A stretch of 45,272 bases of DNA, taken from Bacillota bacterium. GTDB lineage: Bacteria; Bacillota; Thermincolia; Thermincolales; UBA2595. Under the pieces are notes generated by a model, which saw nothing but the letters and a program-made list of their open reading frames with translations, did not search any database and was not told where the DNA came from. Below are positions 27,771 to 34,588 of this stretch, piece after piece. The DNA is taken from contig JAJZQD010000012.1 in the NCBI GenBank assembly GCA_021847735.1, forward strand, positions 1-45,272. Reading direction: 5' to 3'. Position numbers and translations under genes: made by a program. Every line of letters starts with the position of its first letter. The first letter of the stretch is position 1.

Positions 27771-28765
27771 TGATTGTATCCTGGAATACAACAAATCAAT
27801 GCAACATGTATTGTGACCACTGTTACCGCGACGCTGGTTCTAAGGCCACTGAAGAGCTTAATACCGAGGAAGGCAAAGCCCTGCTGGATGAGATAAAAAA
27901 GGCTGGTTTTAAGATTATGATTTTCAGCGGCGGTGAGCCCTTTATGAGGTCTGACATCTTTGAGCTGGTGGAACACTCCAAGAAGCTTGGGCTAATCACT
28001 GTTTTTGGCACCAACGGGACGTTCATTACGCCTGAAGTGGCGAAAAAGCTGAAAGACCTTAAGGTCGACGGGGTGGGAATCAGTCTCGACAGCCTGGACA
28101 GGGAGAAACACGATAATCTGAGAAAGCTAAAGGGCGCCTGGGACGGCGCCGTACAGGGCATGAAAAACTGCCGTGAGGCCGGAGTGCCTTTCCAGATTCA
28201 TACTACCCTGATGGACTGGAACTGGAACGAGGCCGAAGCAATCACAGACTTTGCTGTTGATATCGGCGCCAAAGCCCACCACTTTTTCTTCCTGGTGCCT
28301 ACCGGAAGGGCCAAAAACATCGAGGAAGAATCCCTTAGGGCCGAGGAGTACGAAGATATCCTGACCCGGATAATGAAAAAACAACAGCAGGTTGACATAG
28401 AGATTAAACCGACATGTGCTCCCCAGTTTATGAGAATTGCCAAACAATTAGGTATGGATTTAAGGTTTGGCCGGGGCTGCCTGGCTGGTACATCTTACTG
28501 TATTATCGGACCCAAAGGCAAAGTTCAGCCCTGCGCCTATATGGACATGGAAGTGGGAAATGTCAGGGAAACCCCCTTTAGCGAGATTTGGGCCAACAGC
28601 GATGTGTTTGAAACCCTCAGGACCATGGATTACAAGGGTGGCTGCGGACAATGCGGTTTCAAAAAAATCTGTGGAGGGTGCCGGGCCAGGGCGGCATTTT
28701 ATAATGACGGCGATTATATGGCAGAAGAGCCGTGGTGCCTGTATCAGGGCAGGAAAGGATTTTAA
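27770..28765 (+). CDS. nirJ2: Radical SAM/SPASM heme biosynthesis protein (NirJ2 / AhbC-AhbD family)
   Basis: The ATG at 27770 overlaps the hemB stop and follows AAAGGAGG at 7 bases; an in-frame ATG at 27749 lies upstream of that site. The 331-residue protein has the radical SAM cluster motif C11-x3-C15-x2-C18 (TNQCNMYCDHCYRDAG), an SGGEP SAM-binding block, and a C-terminal SPASM-like cysteine set (GCLAGTSYC, PCAYMD, GCGQCGFKKICGGCRA, PWCLY). NirJ/Ahb enzymes act on siroheme-derived intermediates or on Fe-coproporphyrin III. The hem-gene context supports the siroheme-dependent route. I favour the NirJ2 subgroup from the N-terminal sequence; the exact reaction cannot be fixed. Confidence 0.82.
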   Translation: MIVSWNTTNQCNMYCDHCYRDAGSKATEELNTEEGKALLDEIKKAGFKIMIFSGGEPFMRSDIFELVEHSKKLGLITVFGTNGTFITPEVAKKLKDLKVDGVGISLDSLDREKHDNLRKLKGAWDGAVQGMKNCREAGVPFQIHTTLMDWNWNEAEAITDFAVDIGAKAHHFFFLVPTGRAKNIEEESLRAEEYEDILTRIMKKQQQVDIEIKPTCAPQFMRIAKQLGMDLRFGRGCLAGTSYCIIGPKGKVQPCAYMDMEVGNVRETPFSEIWANSDVFETLRTMDYKGGCGQCGFKKICGGCRARAAFYNDGDYMAEEPWCLYQGRKGF

Positions 28766-28770
28766 AAATA

Positions 28771-28804
28771 ATGCGCCAGTGCCCTACCAGCGGGCCTGGC
28801 GTAT
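28771..28804 (+). terminator. Hairpin after nirJ2-like gene
   Basis: An outer stem ATGCGCCAG/CTGGCGTAT and an inner GCCC/GGGC are separated by a one-base bulge. The following TTAATATAA is weak as a U tract, so termination may be partial and allow hemL readthrough. Confidence 0.5.
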
Positions 28805-28854
28805 TTAATATAACGTAGGCTGTTGTATTTTCGGAGGCAGCGGGGACAATAACG

Positions 28855-28972
28855 AGTGAACTCGTTCAGCTAAAGCTGAACATCGAAACTTCAGTGGGGG
28901 ACTCTACCCCCACTGAAGCAGAAAAGTGGAAACTCCACCTTCTAGAAGGTGGAGTCTTGGAATTGGGATAAA
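28855..28972. repeat. Three-hairpin interspersed repeat, copy B
   Basis: It matches copy A over the full 118 bp with the same orientation. The third hairpin differs by TCTAGA versus TATAGA in the loop region, which here makes the stem a perfect palindrome. It sits between the nirJ2-like gene and hemL. The base just before the element adds CGAG, which can pair with the CTCG at its start. Confidence 0.85.
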
Positions 28973-29011
28973 GGGTGTTTAAAAAATAAACCTGAAAAGG
29001 AAGGTGTACGC

Positions 29012-30328
29012 ATGCATAAGGGTTACGACAGGTCGACCGAATTGTTTGCCCAGGCGAATCGGTACATTCCGGGAGGGGTTAACAGTCCCGTCAGGGCATT
29101 CAAGTCCGTGGGCCACAACCCAGTGTTTATCGAACGGGCCAGAGGCTCCAAAATATTTGACGTTGACGGAAACGAATACATAGATTATGTTGGTTCATGG
29201 GGGCCAATGATCCTTGGGCATCAGCACCCCGAAGTGGTTTCTGCCCTGAAATTTTACCTGGACAAGGGCACAAGCTACGGGGCACCTACGGAACTGGAAA
29301 CGGTTATGGCTAAAACCGTTATCGATGCCCTGCCGGCTATGGAAATGGTCAGAATGGTCAATTCCGGTACTGAGGCCACCATGAGCGCTCTCAGGCTCGC
29401 CAGGGGATACCTTGGGAGAAACAAAATCCTGAAGTTTGAGGGGTGCTATCACGGCCATGCCGACTCCCTGCTGATTAAGGCCGGTTCCGGGGCGCTGACT
29501 CTGGGTGTTCCAACAAGCCCGGGCGTTCCGGCCAACACGGCCAATAATACGATTACTGCCCAGTTCAATGACCTGGATACCGTAAAGAAGATCTTTGAAT
29601 TGGAAGGTGACGATATTGCGGCAGTTATTGTTGAACCGGTCGCCGGCAACATGGGTGTTGTCCCGCCACTGCCGGGATTTCTGGAAGGGCTCCGCGAAAT
29701 CACCCGCAATAACGGAGCATTATTGATATTTGATGAGGTAATGACGGGATTCAGGGTTGCTTACGGTGGGGCTCAAGTTAGGTTTGACATTGAGCCTGAC
29801 CTCACCTGCCTCGGGAAAATTATCGGTGGAGGCTTGCCGGTTGGCGCTTACGGCGGCCGGAAAGAAATTATGGAGAAAATAGCCCCTTCGGGCCCGATTT
29901 ATCAGGCCGGAACCCTGTCAGGGAACCCTCTGGCTATGACAGCCGGAATCACTGCACTAACGGCCCTTCAAAAACCAGGGGTTTACGAGGAACTGGAAAA
30001 TAAATCGGCCAAACTGGCCGAAGGCCTCGCTGCCGCTGCCGACAGGGCAGGTGTCAGGGTATCTTTTAACCGGGTGGGATCCATGGTTTGCACCTTTTTC
30101 ACGTCCCAAAAGGTTACCGATTACGCCAGTGCCTGCACCTCAGATACAGGGAAATTCGGGATTTTCTTTAGGTCTATGCTCGACCAAGGAATTTACCTGG
30201 CTCCGTCCCAGTTTGAAGCGGCTTTTGTATCCCTTGCCCATTCCGACGAAGATATCACAAAAACTGTTGATGCTGCCTTTGAGGCCTTTAAGGCGACCCT
30301 GCAAGCCGGGGAACAATCAAAAAAATAA
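29012..30328 (+). CDS. hemL: Glutamate-1-semialdehyde 2,1-aminomutase
   Basis: HemL is the PLP enzyme that converts glutamate-1-semialdehyde to 5-aminolevulinate, completing the C5 route begun by HemA. The ATG at 29012 follows AAGGAAGGTG; an upstream in-frame start at 28949 would lie inside repeat copy B. The 438 residues match the family. Hallmarks are [43 protein letters not shown], and the PLP lysine near 269 ([16 protein letters not shown]). The gene is separated from the rest of the hem cluster by a hairpin and the repeat, so it may have its own transcript or rely on readthrough. Confidence 0.96.
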   Translation: MHKGYDRSTELFAQANRYIPGGVNSPVRAFKSVGHNPVFIERARGSKIFDVDGNEYIDYVGSWGPMILGHQHPEVVSALKFYLDKGTSYGAPTELETVMAKTVIDALPAMEMVRMVNSGTEATMSALRLARGYLGRNKILKFEGCYHGHADSLLIKAGSGALTLGVPTSPGVPANTANNTITAQFNDLDTVKKIFELEGDDIAAVIVEPVAGNMGVVPPLPGFLEGLREITRNNGALLIFDEVMTGFRVAYGGAQVRFDIEPDLTCLGKIIGGGLPVGAYGGRKEIMEKIAPSGPIYQAGTLSGNPLAMTAGITALTALQKPGVYEELENKSAKLAEGLAAAADRAGVRVSFNRVGSMVCTFFTSQKVTDYASACTSDTGKFGIFFRSMLDQGIYLAPSQFEAAFVSLAHSDEDITKTVDAAFEAFKATLQAGEQSKK

Positions 30329-30417
30329 TGTGGAAACCGTGTCATTTTTAAGAAGGAAATAGAGGAATTAGTCAATTTCTAACGAATAAAACTATTGCCA
30401 AAGGAGTGGGAGAGTTG

Positions 30418-30666
30418 ATGAACAAAAAGCACATTATCACTGTTCTTTTGGTGCTGACACTGATTGTTGTGGTGTATTTTGCCACCGCAAGCCGTTTTTT
30501 CCACGGCGGGGACAGGGACAAATGGATTAAAGACCACGGTGCAGTGGCTGCGCGCCACGCCGACCTGAACAAGTTCTGTCTTGACTGCCACAAAAAACGG
30601 AATGAAACCAAAGAAAACTTCTGCAACAAATGCCACCAACAGTATAAAATCAAATTGGTAAAGTAA
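30418..30666 (+). CDS. Small membrane-anchored diheme cytochrome c
   Basis: This 82-residue protein has one N-terminal hydrophobic segment (residues about 5-24) and a short outward domain with two CXXCH sites at 54-58 (CLDCH) and 69-73 (CNKCH). Additional histidines at 29, 40 and 47 could be distal ligands. The ATG at 30418 is preceded by AAGGAGTGGGAGAG. It follows hemL by about 90 bases. Such a small two-heme protein may relay electrons at the membrane face or serve heme handling; its place at the end of the heme operon is notable. The family is not recognised beyond the heme motifs. Confidence 0.85.
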   Translation: MNKKHIITVLLVLTLIVVVYFATASRFFHGGDRDKWIKDHGAVAARHADLNKFCLDCHKKRNETKENFCNKCHQQYKIKLVK

Positions 30667-30702
30667 GATAAGGGGCTGTAAACGAAGCGGAGAGGTGTTT
30701 CA

Positions 30703-30735
30703 ATGGCCCATGACAGTAAAATGACAGAGGGGTAG
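30703..30735 (+). CDS. Possible 10-codon leader ORF before cheR
   Basis: An ATG with a good GGAGAGGTG site reads MAHDSKMTEG and stops five bases before the cheR ATG. It could be a translational coupling leader or a chance ORF. No homology can be judged at this length. Confidence 0.25.
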   Translation: MAHDSKMTEG

Positions 30736-30740
30736 AACTA

Positions 30741-31517
30741 ATGCCAGATGCATATGAGACGTTTCTTGAGGATTTAAGGAGAAGGAAAGGACTGGATTTA
30801 ACCGGCTATAAACGTCCTCAAATGGAGAGACGGATCAATAGCCTGATGCGCAGCTTAAAAATCGCAAACTATCACGATTACCTTGATTTGATGGAAAAGG
30901 AGATCCAGCACTGGCGAAAGTTTGTGGACACTTTAACCATAAACGTTTCGGAATTTTACAGGAACCCTACCCAGTGGAATGTACTGGAGACTAAAATTTT
31001 GCCGGGGTTAATCGAAAATTCCCATTCTCTGAAAATCTGGAGTGCAGGCTGTTCTACAGGTGAAGAGCCTTACACCCTTGCAATGGTGATAATGAACCAT
31101 TTTCCCAATGTTTACTTTTCATTGTTTGCCAGTGATGTTGACGACGAGGTACTAAACAAGGCAAAAGCCGGGGTATATGGGGACAAAGCGGTAGCAAATC
31201 TTCCAAAAAGTTACGTTACCAAGTATTTTACCCAGGAGGGGAATAATGTTACCGTCTCTGACGAAGTTAAGCGGAAGGTTAAATTTGGCAAGCATAACCT
31301 GCTCAGGGAAGGCTTTGATTTCAACTACGACTTAATTCTTTGCCGGAATGTCGTTATTTACTTTACAGAGGAAAGCAAAGCCGAGTTATACCGCAAATTC
31401 TACGCAGCCCTCAAGCTTGGCGGGGTATTGTTTACGGGAAGTACGGAACAGATTTTCCAGGCCAGGGAAATAGGGTATTCGCTGGTGGCTTCATTCTTTT
31501 ATAAAAAAGGGGAATAG
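30741..31517 (+). CDS. cheR: CheR-type protein-glutamate O-methyltransferase
   Basis: CheR methylates glutamates of chemoreceptors using SAM. The 258-residue protein has the N-terminal helical CheR domain (about 1-75, YKRPQMERRINSLMRSL), then NVSEFYRNPTQW. The SAM-binding motif IWSAGCSTGEEPYTLAM lies near residues 92-108 and LILCRNVVIYF near 198-208, all family hallmarks. It is an orphan here: no other che or mcp gene is in the window, so the receptor is unknown. The site GAGGGG precedes the ATG at 8 bases. Confidence 0.93.
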   Translation: MPDAYETFLEDLRRRKGLDLTGYKRPQMERRINSLMRSLKIANYHDYLDLMEKEIQHWRKFVDTLTINVSEFYRNPTQWNVLETKILPGLIENSHSLKIWSAGCSTGEEPYTLAMVIMNHFPNVYFSLFASDVDDEVLNKAKAGVYGDKAVANLPKSYVTKYFTQEGNNVTVSDEVKRKVKFGKHNLLREGFDFNYDLILCRNVVIYFTEESKAELYRKFYAALKLGGVLFTGSTEQIFQAREIGYSLVASFFYKKGE

Positions 31518-31690
31518 TCAAAAGACAGCTCCTTTACTTTGCACAAAAAAGGAAGATGCGGATATATTCGAGCGGCAACAACGCCGTTCGGCAAACCACC
31601 CCTTACGGGGTGGTTTGCCGACGACGTCAGACCGCTCTCCGGAATACACCCGCCTCTTCCTTTTTTGCGAAAAGGGGCTGTCCCTTTTGA
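31518..31690. repeat. 173-bp foldback (MITE-like) element
   Basis: It starts immediately after the cheR stop and is an imperfect palindrome over its whole length. The outer ends read TCAAAAGACAGCTCCTTT on the left and, inverted, TCAAAAGGGACAGCCCCTTT on the right. A perfect 15-bp core stem (31588-31602 / 31607-31621) has the loop TTAC. It encodes no protein. The terminal inverted repeats and lack of a gene fit a MITE or foldback element; it may also act as the cheR terminator. Confidence 0.7.
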
Positions 31691-31718
31691 TGGAGAGAGT
31701 TCATTTTTCTGCCACCCG

Positions 31719-31746
31719 GCAGGAATTTTGTCTTTTCTGGTCGAAT
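31719..31746 (+). promoter_or_regulatory. Sigma-H type promoter for FtsA-like gene
   Basis: GCAGGAATT, 12 bases, then GTCGAAT matches the Bacillus Spo0H consensus (RnAGGAwWW, N11-12, RnnGAAT). It lies 45 bases before the ATG of the FtsA-like gene. In Bacillus subtilis one ftsAZ promoter is sigma-H dependent. Confidence 0.6.
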
Positions 31747-31790
31747 TAGTAAAAGGTTGTATTGCCCTTTAATAAGGAGGGGTTTCAGAT

Positions 31791-33911
31791 ATGTCCGAAA
31801 ACTATATTTTCGCCCTGGATATTGGAACCAGGTCGGTGGTAGGGGTTGTCATGCAGGAAACCCCGAAAGGCCTGGAAATTGTTGCGTTCGAACACCTGGA
31901 GCACCAGAACCGGGCCATGATAGACGGCCAGATTCATGACATTGAACAGGTGGCTAAAGCCATTCGAACTGTGAAGGAAAAACTGGAGACAAAGATAGGT
32001 CAAAAACTCGCCCATGTGGCTGTAGCGGCCGCCGGGCGTGCCCTGAAAACCGTGAGGCTTAAGGTAAACACGGACATTTTAGAGTTCAAAGAAATCCACC
32101 GGGACGATATCCTGCGCCTCGAGCTGCAGGCCGTCCAGGAAGCGCAATTTAAACTGACTAATGTTGAGCCTGACGCGGATGAAGACTCCTTTAACTATCA
32201 CTGTGTAGGCTACAGTGTTGTCCATTACGAATTGGACGGATACAAAATCGGTAACCTTTATGGCCAAAAAGGTAAAAACATGGGTGTGGAGGTAATTGCC
32301 ACATTTTTACCGAGGGTGGTCGTTGACTCACTGTTCGCTGCCCTGCAAAGAGTGGATTTGGAGATGACCAGCCTTACCCTGGAGCCGATAGCTGCCAGCG
32401 CCGTTGTAGTGCCGCCCAGCATGAGACAGCTAAACATTGCCCTTGTCGATATTGGGGCCGGTACTTCTGACATCGCCATCACAGATGACGGGTCGATAGT
32501 CGGTTACGGTATGGTTCCGGTGGCCGGAGATGAAATCACGGAGAAAATATCCCAGCATTACCTGGTTGATTTTAACTGCGCCGAGACTGTCAAACGCTCC
32601 ATAGATAACAGTGAAGAAATCAAGTTTGCCGATGTGCTGGGTATCGAACATGCTATTTCCAAAACTGAAGCGCTGGACGTCATTTCAGACTCAATCCGGT
32701 TTCTGACAAAACAGATCAGCGAAAAGATAATCGAACTTAACGGCAGGACTCCCCAGGCTGTTATCTGTATCGGGGGAGGCAGTTTGACCCCTCTTCTAAA
32801 AGATGTCCTGGCCGAAAATCTCGGACTCTCTAAGCAGAGAGTGGCAATCAGGGGCAGGGAAGCTATTTCCGAAGTGTATGGGGCCCAGGAACTGGTGGGA
32901 CCTGAGGCTGTCACACCGATTGGGATAGCTGTCACTTCTTATGAACATAAGGGTCTCGGTTTCGCCAGGGTAATGGTCAACAACCGCCAGATTAGACTGT
33001 TTGAAGTGAACCGGGGTACAGTAGCTGATGCACTGTTGGCGGCTGGAGTCAACATACGCAAAACCCAGCCCAGGCTGGGTATGGCCCTTACCGTAGTAGT
33101 TAACGGAGAGCTGAAAATTGTCAAAGGAGGACGGGGAGTCCCGGCAGTCATAAAGTTAAACGGACAGGATGTTACGATAGACACCCAGGTTAAACATAAT
33201 GATATTATAGAGTTTGTGGAGGCCCAGGATGGGGAAAATGCCAAGGGGTATATTTACGACGTTGTCCCCGACATTTTACCGATTAATATAGGCATCAATG
33301 AGGAACCCTTCGCCATAAGTCCGGTAATTACTATGAACGGCCAGATAATTACTTATTACGATGAACTTATAGACAACGCCAGGATTACGTGTTACCTGCC
33401 CAGGACAATTGCCGAGGTTCTGGAGATTGCCGGCTACGGTGAGGGCGAAAACGATTATCAGATTTATGTCAACGAACGTGTAGTTGATGTTATGGCTGAA
33501 ATTGTGGACGGGGACGATATAGTAATAGAAAAAGCCGGGTTACCCGAGTCCCATGAACCGGGCGGTGAACTGCCGGTATACAATTCACCGGCAGAGGACA
33601 GCATGGGTGAACCGGTCAACAGTGAGGGGAATCCTGACGATAAGGACGGTGAACATTATATTCAGTCGTCTTTTGAAGTGGCAGCCGACAATAATGAGGT
33701 TGAACCTGGTATAACCGTGGTATACGTCAACCAGGAACGGGTCGAGATTCCGAGGGAGGATATTATTTTAACTGATATCCTGACCAGAATAGATTTCCCC
33801 TTAAGGCCTCCCGCGGGCGGGACTAAGCTCGATATGAAGGTGAACGGGATTCCGGGCGAATTTACCACCCCGCTCCGAAACGGGGATAGTATTATGCTGG
33901 AATGGAAATAG
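31791..33911 (+). CDS. FtsA-like actin-fold ATPase with long C-terminal extension
   Basis: This 706-residue protein has the actin/Hsp70-type ATPase motifs: phosphate-1 FALDIGTRSVVGVV near residue 7, phosphate-2 ALVDIGAGTSDIAI near 221, and the adenosine motif VICIGGGSLTPLL near 325. An SHS2-like insert lies about 85-200 (HVAVAAAGRALKTV). This matches FtsA/PilM-type proteins. Residues about 390-706 are an unusual extension with beta-grasp-like modules (VVNGELKIVKGG, KLNGQDVTIDTQVKHNDIIEF, KVNGIPGEFTTPLRNGDSIML). No ftsZ is adjacent. The AAGGAGG site precedes the ATG. A role in division or envelope organisation at the onset of sporulation is an inference from the sigma-H-type promoter. Confidence 0.82.
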   Translation: MSENYIFALDIGTRSVVGVVMQETPKGLEIVAFEHLEHQNRAMIDGQIHDIEQVAKAIRTVKEKLETKIGQKLAHVAVAAAGRALKTVRLKVNTDILEFKEIHRDDILRLELQAVQEAQFKLTNVEPDADEDSFNYHCVGYSVVHYELDGYKIGNLYGQKGKNMGVEVIATFLPRVVVDSLFAALQRVDLEMTSLTLEPIAASAVVVPPSMRQLNIALVDIGAGTSDIAITDDGSIVGYGMVPVAGDEITEKISQHYLVDFNCAETVKRSIDNSEEIKFADVLGIEHAISKTEALDVISDSIRFLTKQISEKIIELNGRTPQAVICIGGGSLTPLLKDVLAENLGLSKQRVAIRGREAISEVYGAQELVGPEAVTPIGIAVTSYEHKGLGFARVMVNNRQIRLFEVNRGTVADALLAAGVNIRKTQPRLGMALTVVVNGELKIVKGGRGVPAVIKLNGQDVTIDTQVKHNDIIEFVEAQDGENAKGYIYDVVPDILPINIGINEEPFAISPVITMNGQIITYYDELIDNARITCYLPRTIAEVLEIAGYGEGENDYQIYVNERVVDVMAEIVDGDDIVIEKAGLPESHEPGGELPVYNSPAEDSMGEPVNSEGNPDDKDGEHYIQSSFEVAADNNEVEPGITVVYVNQERVEIPREDIILTDILTRIDFPLRPPAGGTKLDMKVNGIPGEFTTPLRNGDSIMLEWK

Positions 33912-33925
33912 AGAATTTTTAAGAA

Positions 33926-34044
33926 AGTGAACTCGTTCAGCTAAAGCTGAACATCGAAACTTCAGTGGGGGGACTCTACCCCCACTGAAGCAGAAAAGTG
34001 GAAACTCCACCTTATAGAAGGTGGAGTCTTGGAATTGGGATAAA
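33926..34044. repeat. Three-hairpin interspersed repeat, copy C
   Basis: It matches copies A and B except for one extra G beside the middle hairpin loop. It has the same orientation and again lies intergenically, between the FtsA-like gene and the Spo0E-like gene, ending 7 bases before the first Spo0A box. Confidence 0.85.
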
Positions 34045-34051
34045 AAAAAGT

Positions 34052-34073
34052 TTCGACACGACGGCGTTCGACA
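34052..34073 (-). promoter_or_regulatory. Two Spo0A (0A) boxes upstream of Spo0E-like gene
   Basis: TTCGACA occurs twice, 15 bases apart start to start. Its complement TGTCGAA is the core of the 0A box bound by phosphorylated Spo0A (TTTGTCRAA). Both sites lie about 100-120 bases upstream of a predicted Spo0A~P phosphatase gene. Confidence 0.6.
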
Positions 34074-34174
34074 TTTTCTCTGAAGGAATTTTTGCCGAAT
34101 TTCTCGAAGAAATGCAAAAAATGGCAGTTTTCTACCTGTACGAAAGCTACAAAAAAGTATGTGGAGGTACGAAA

Positions 34175-34369
34175 ATGTGGGACACCCGTCGGGATATTAA
34201 GAAAAGAATCAAACAAATTCAAAGAGAGATGTACATCCTGGTCAAAACAAAAGGGATTAACGACCCGGATGTATATTCCAAGAGTTGTGAACTGGATTGT
34301 CTTATTGTCGAATACATGAAAAAGTACAACAATTTTGTATGCAACAGCCTTTTTAGCGGCAATTTTTAA
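34175..34369 (+). CDS. Spo0E-like aspartyl-phosphate phosphatase
   Basis: Spo0E-type proteins are small two-helix phosphatases that dephosphorylate Spo0A~P and delay sporulation. The ATG at 34175 has GTGGAGG at 7 bases and gives a 64-residue protein of typical size. An open frame extends upstream into repeat copy C, but that start is not credible. The family motif SxxLDxLIxxY is present as S-C-E-L-D-C-L-I-V-E-Y near residues 41-51, with a basic first helix (DIKKRIKQIQREMYILV). Spo0A boxes upstream suggest feedback control. The gene supports a sporulating Firmicute host. Confidence 0.85.
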   Translation: MWDTRRDIKKRIKQIQREMYILVKTKGINDPDVYSKSCELDCLIVEYMKKYNNFVCNSLFSGNF

Positions 34370-34393
34370 AATTATTGTTAACCCCACCCAATA

Positions 34394-34420
34394 AAAGGAA
34401 TTGTCCGATACGTATAGAAT
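34394..34420 (+). promoter_or_regulatory. Sigma-H type promoter before c-di-GMP riboswitch
   Basis: AAAGGAATT, 11 bases, then ATAGAAT fits RnAGGAwWW-N11-12-RnnGAAT. It ends about 20 bases before the riboswitch, the right distance for a transcription start just upstream of the aptamer. Confidence 0.55.
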
Positions 34421-34436
34421 AATAACTGATAAAAAC

Positions 34437-34521
34437 TTATGCTAAGGGCAAACCTCCCGAAAGGGTGGGGCGCAAAACTTTGGGTCTAAAGCATTTGCTA
34501 TGATTGCCAAGTTGCCGGCGA
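34437..34521 (+). promoter_or_regulatory. c-di-GMP-I (GEMM) riboswitch aptamer
   Basis: The conserved GEMM blocks appear in order: AGGGCAAACC, a short hairpin capped by a GAAA tetraloop, GGGCGCAAA, GGGTCTAAAGC, and the closing GCCAAGTTGCCGG. These match the c-di-GMP-I aptamer, including its tetraloop and tetraloop-receptor arrangement. The gene behind it is an HD-GYP c-di-GMP phosphodiesterase, a ligand-matched target. A terminator follows, so control is probably by transcription attenuation. Confidence 0.88.
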
Positions 34522-34531
34522 TGGGTATTAT

Positions 34532-34566
34532 CCGTCTGCTTCTTTGGCAAGCCAGGCGGTTTTTTT
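34532..34566 (+). terminator. Riboswitch expression-platform terminator
   Basis: CCGTCTGCTT pairs with AAGCCAGGCGG (one bulged C, one G-T pair) around a 7-base loop, followed directly by seven T. It lies between the aptamer and the HD-GYP start. The sequence alone does not say whether c-di-GMP promotes or prevents it. Confidence 0.8.
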
Positions 34567-34588
34567 AGTGGGACAGGGGTGGTACCGT

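Noticed and set aside
28949-29011. Longer N-terminus for HemL
   Set aside because: It would start inside repeat copy B; the ATG at 29012 has a strong ribosome binding site and matches the usual HemL start.
31539-31772. Plus-strand 77-residue frame within the foldback element
   Set aside because: Its sequence is the translated palindrome, lacks a ribosome binding site and has no protein-like composition.
33998-34174. Longer N-terminus for the Spo0E-like protein (123 residues)
   Set aside because: The extra 59 residues are translated from repeat copy C and the Spo0A box region; the ATG at 34175 has a proper ribosome binding site and gives the family length.
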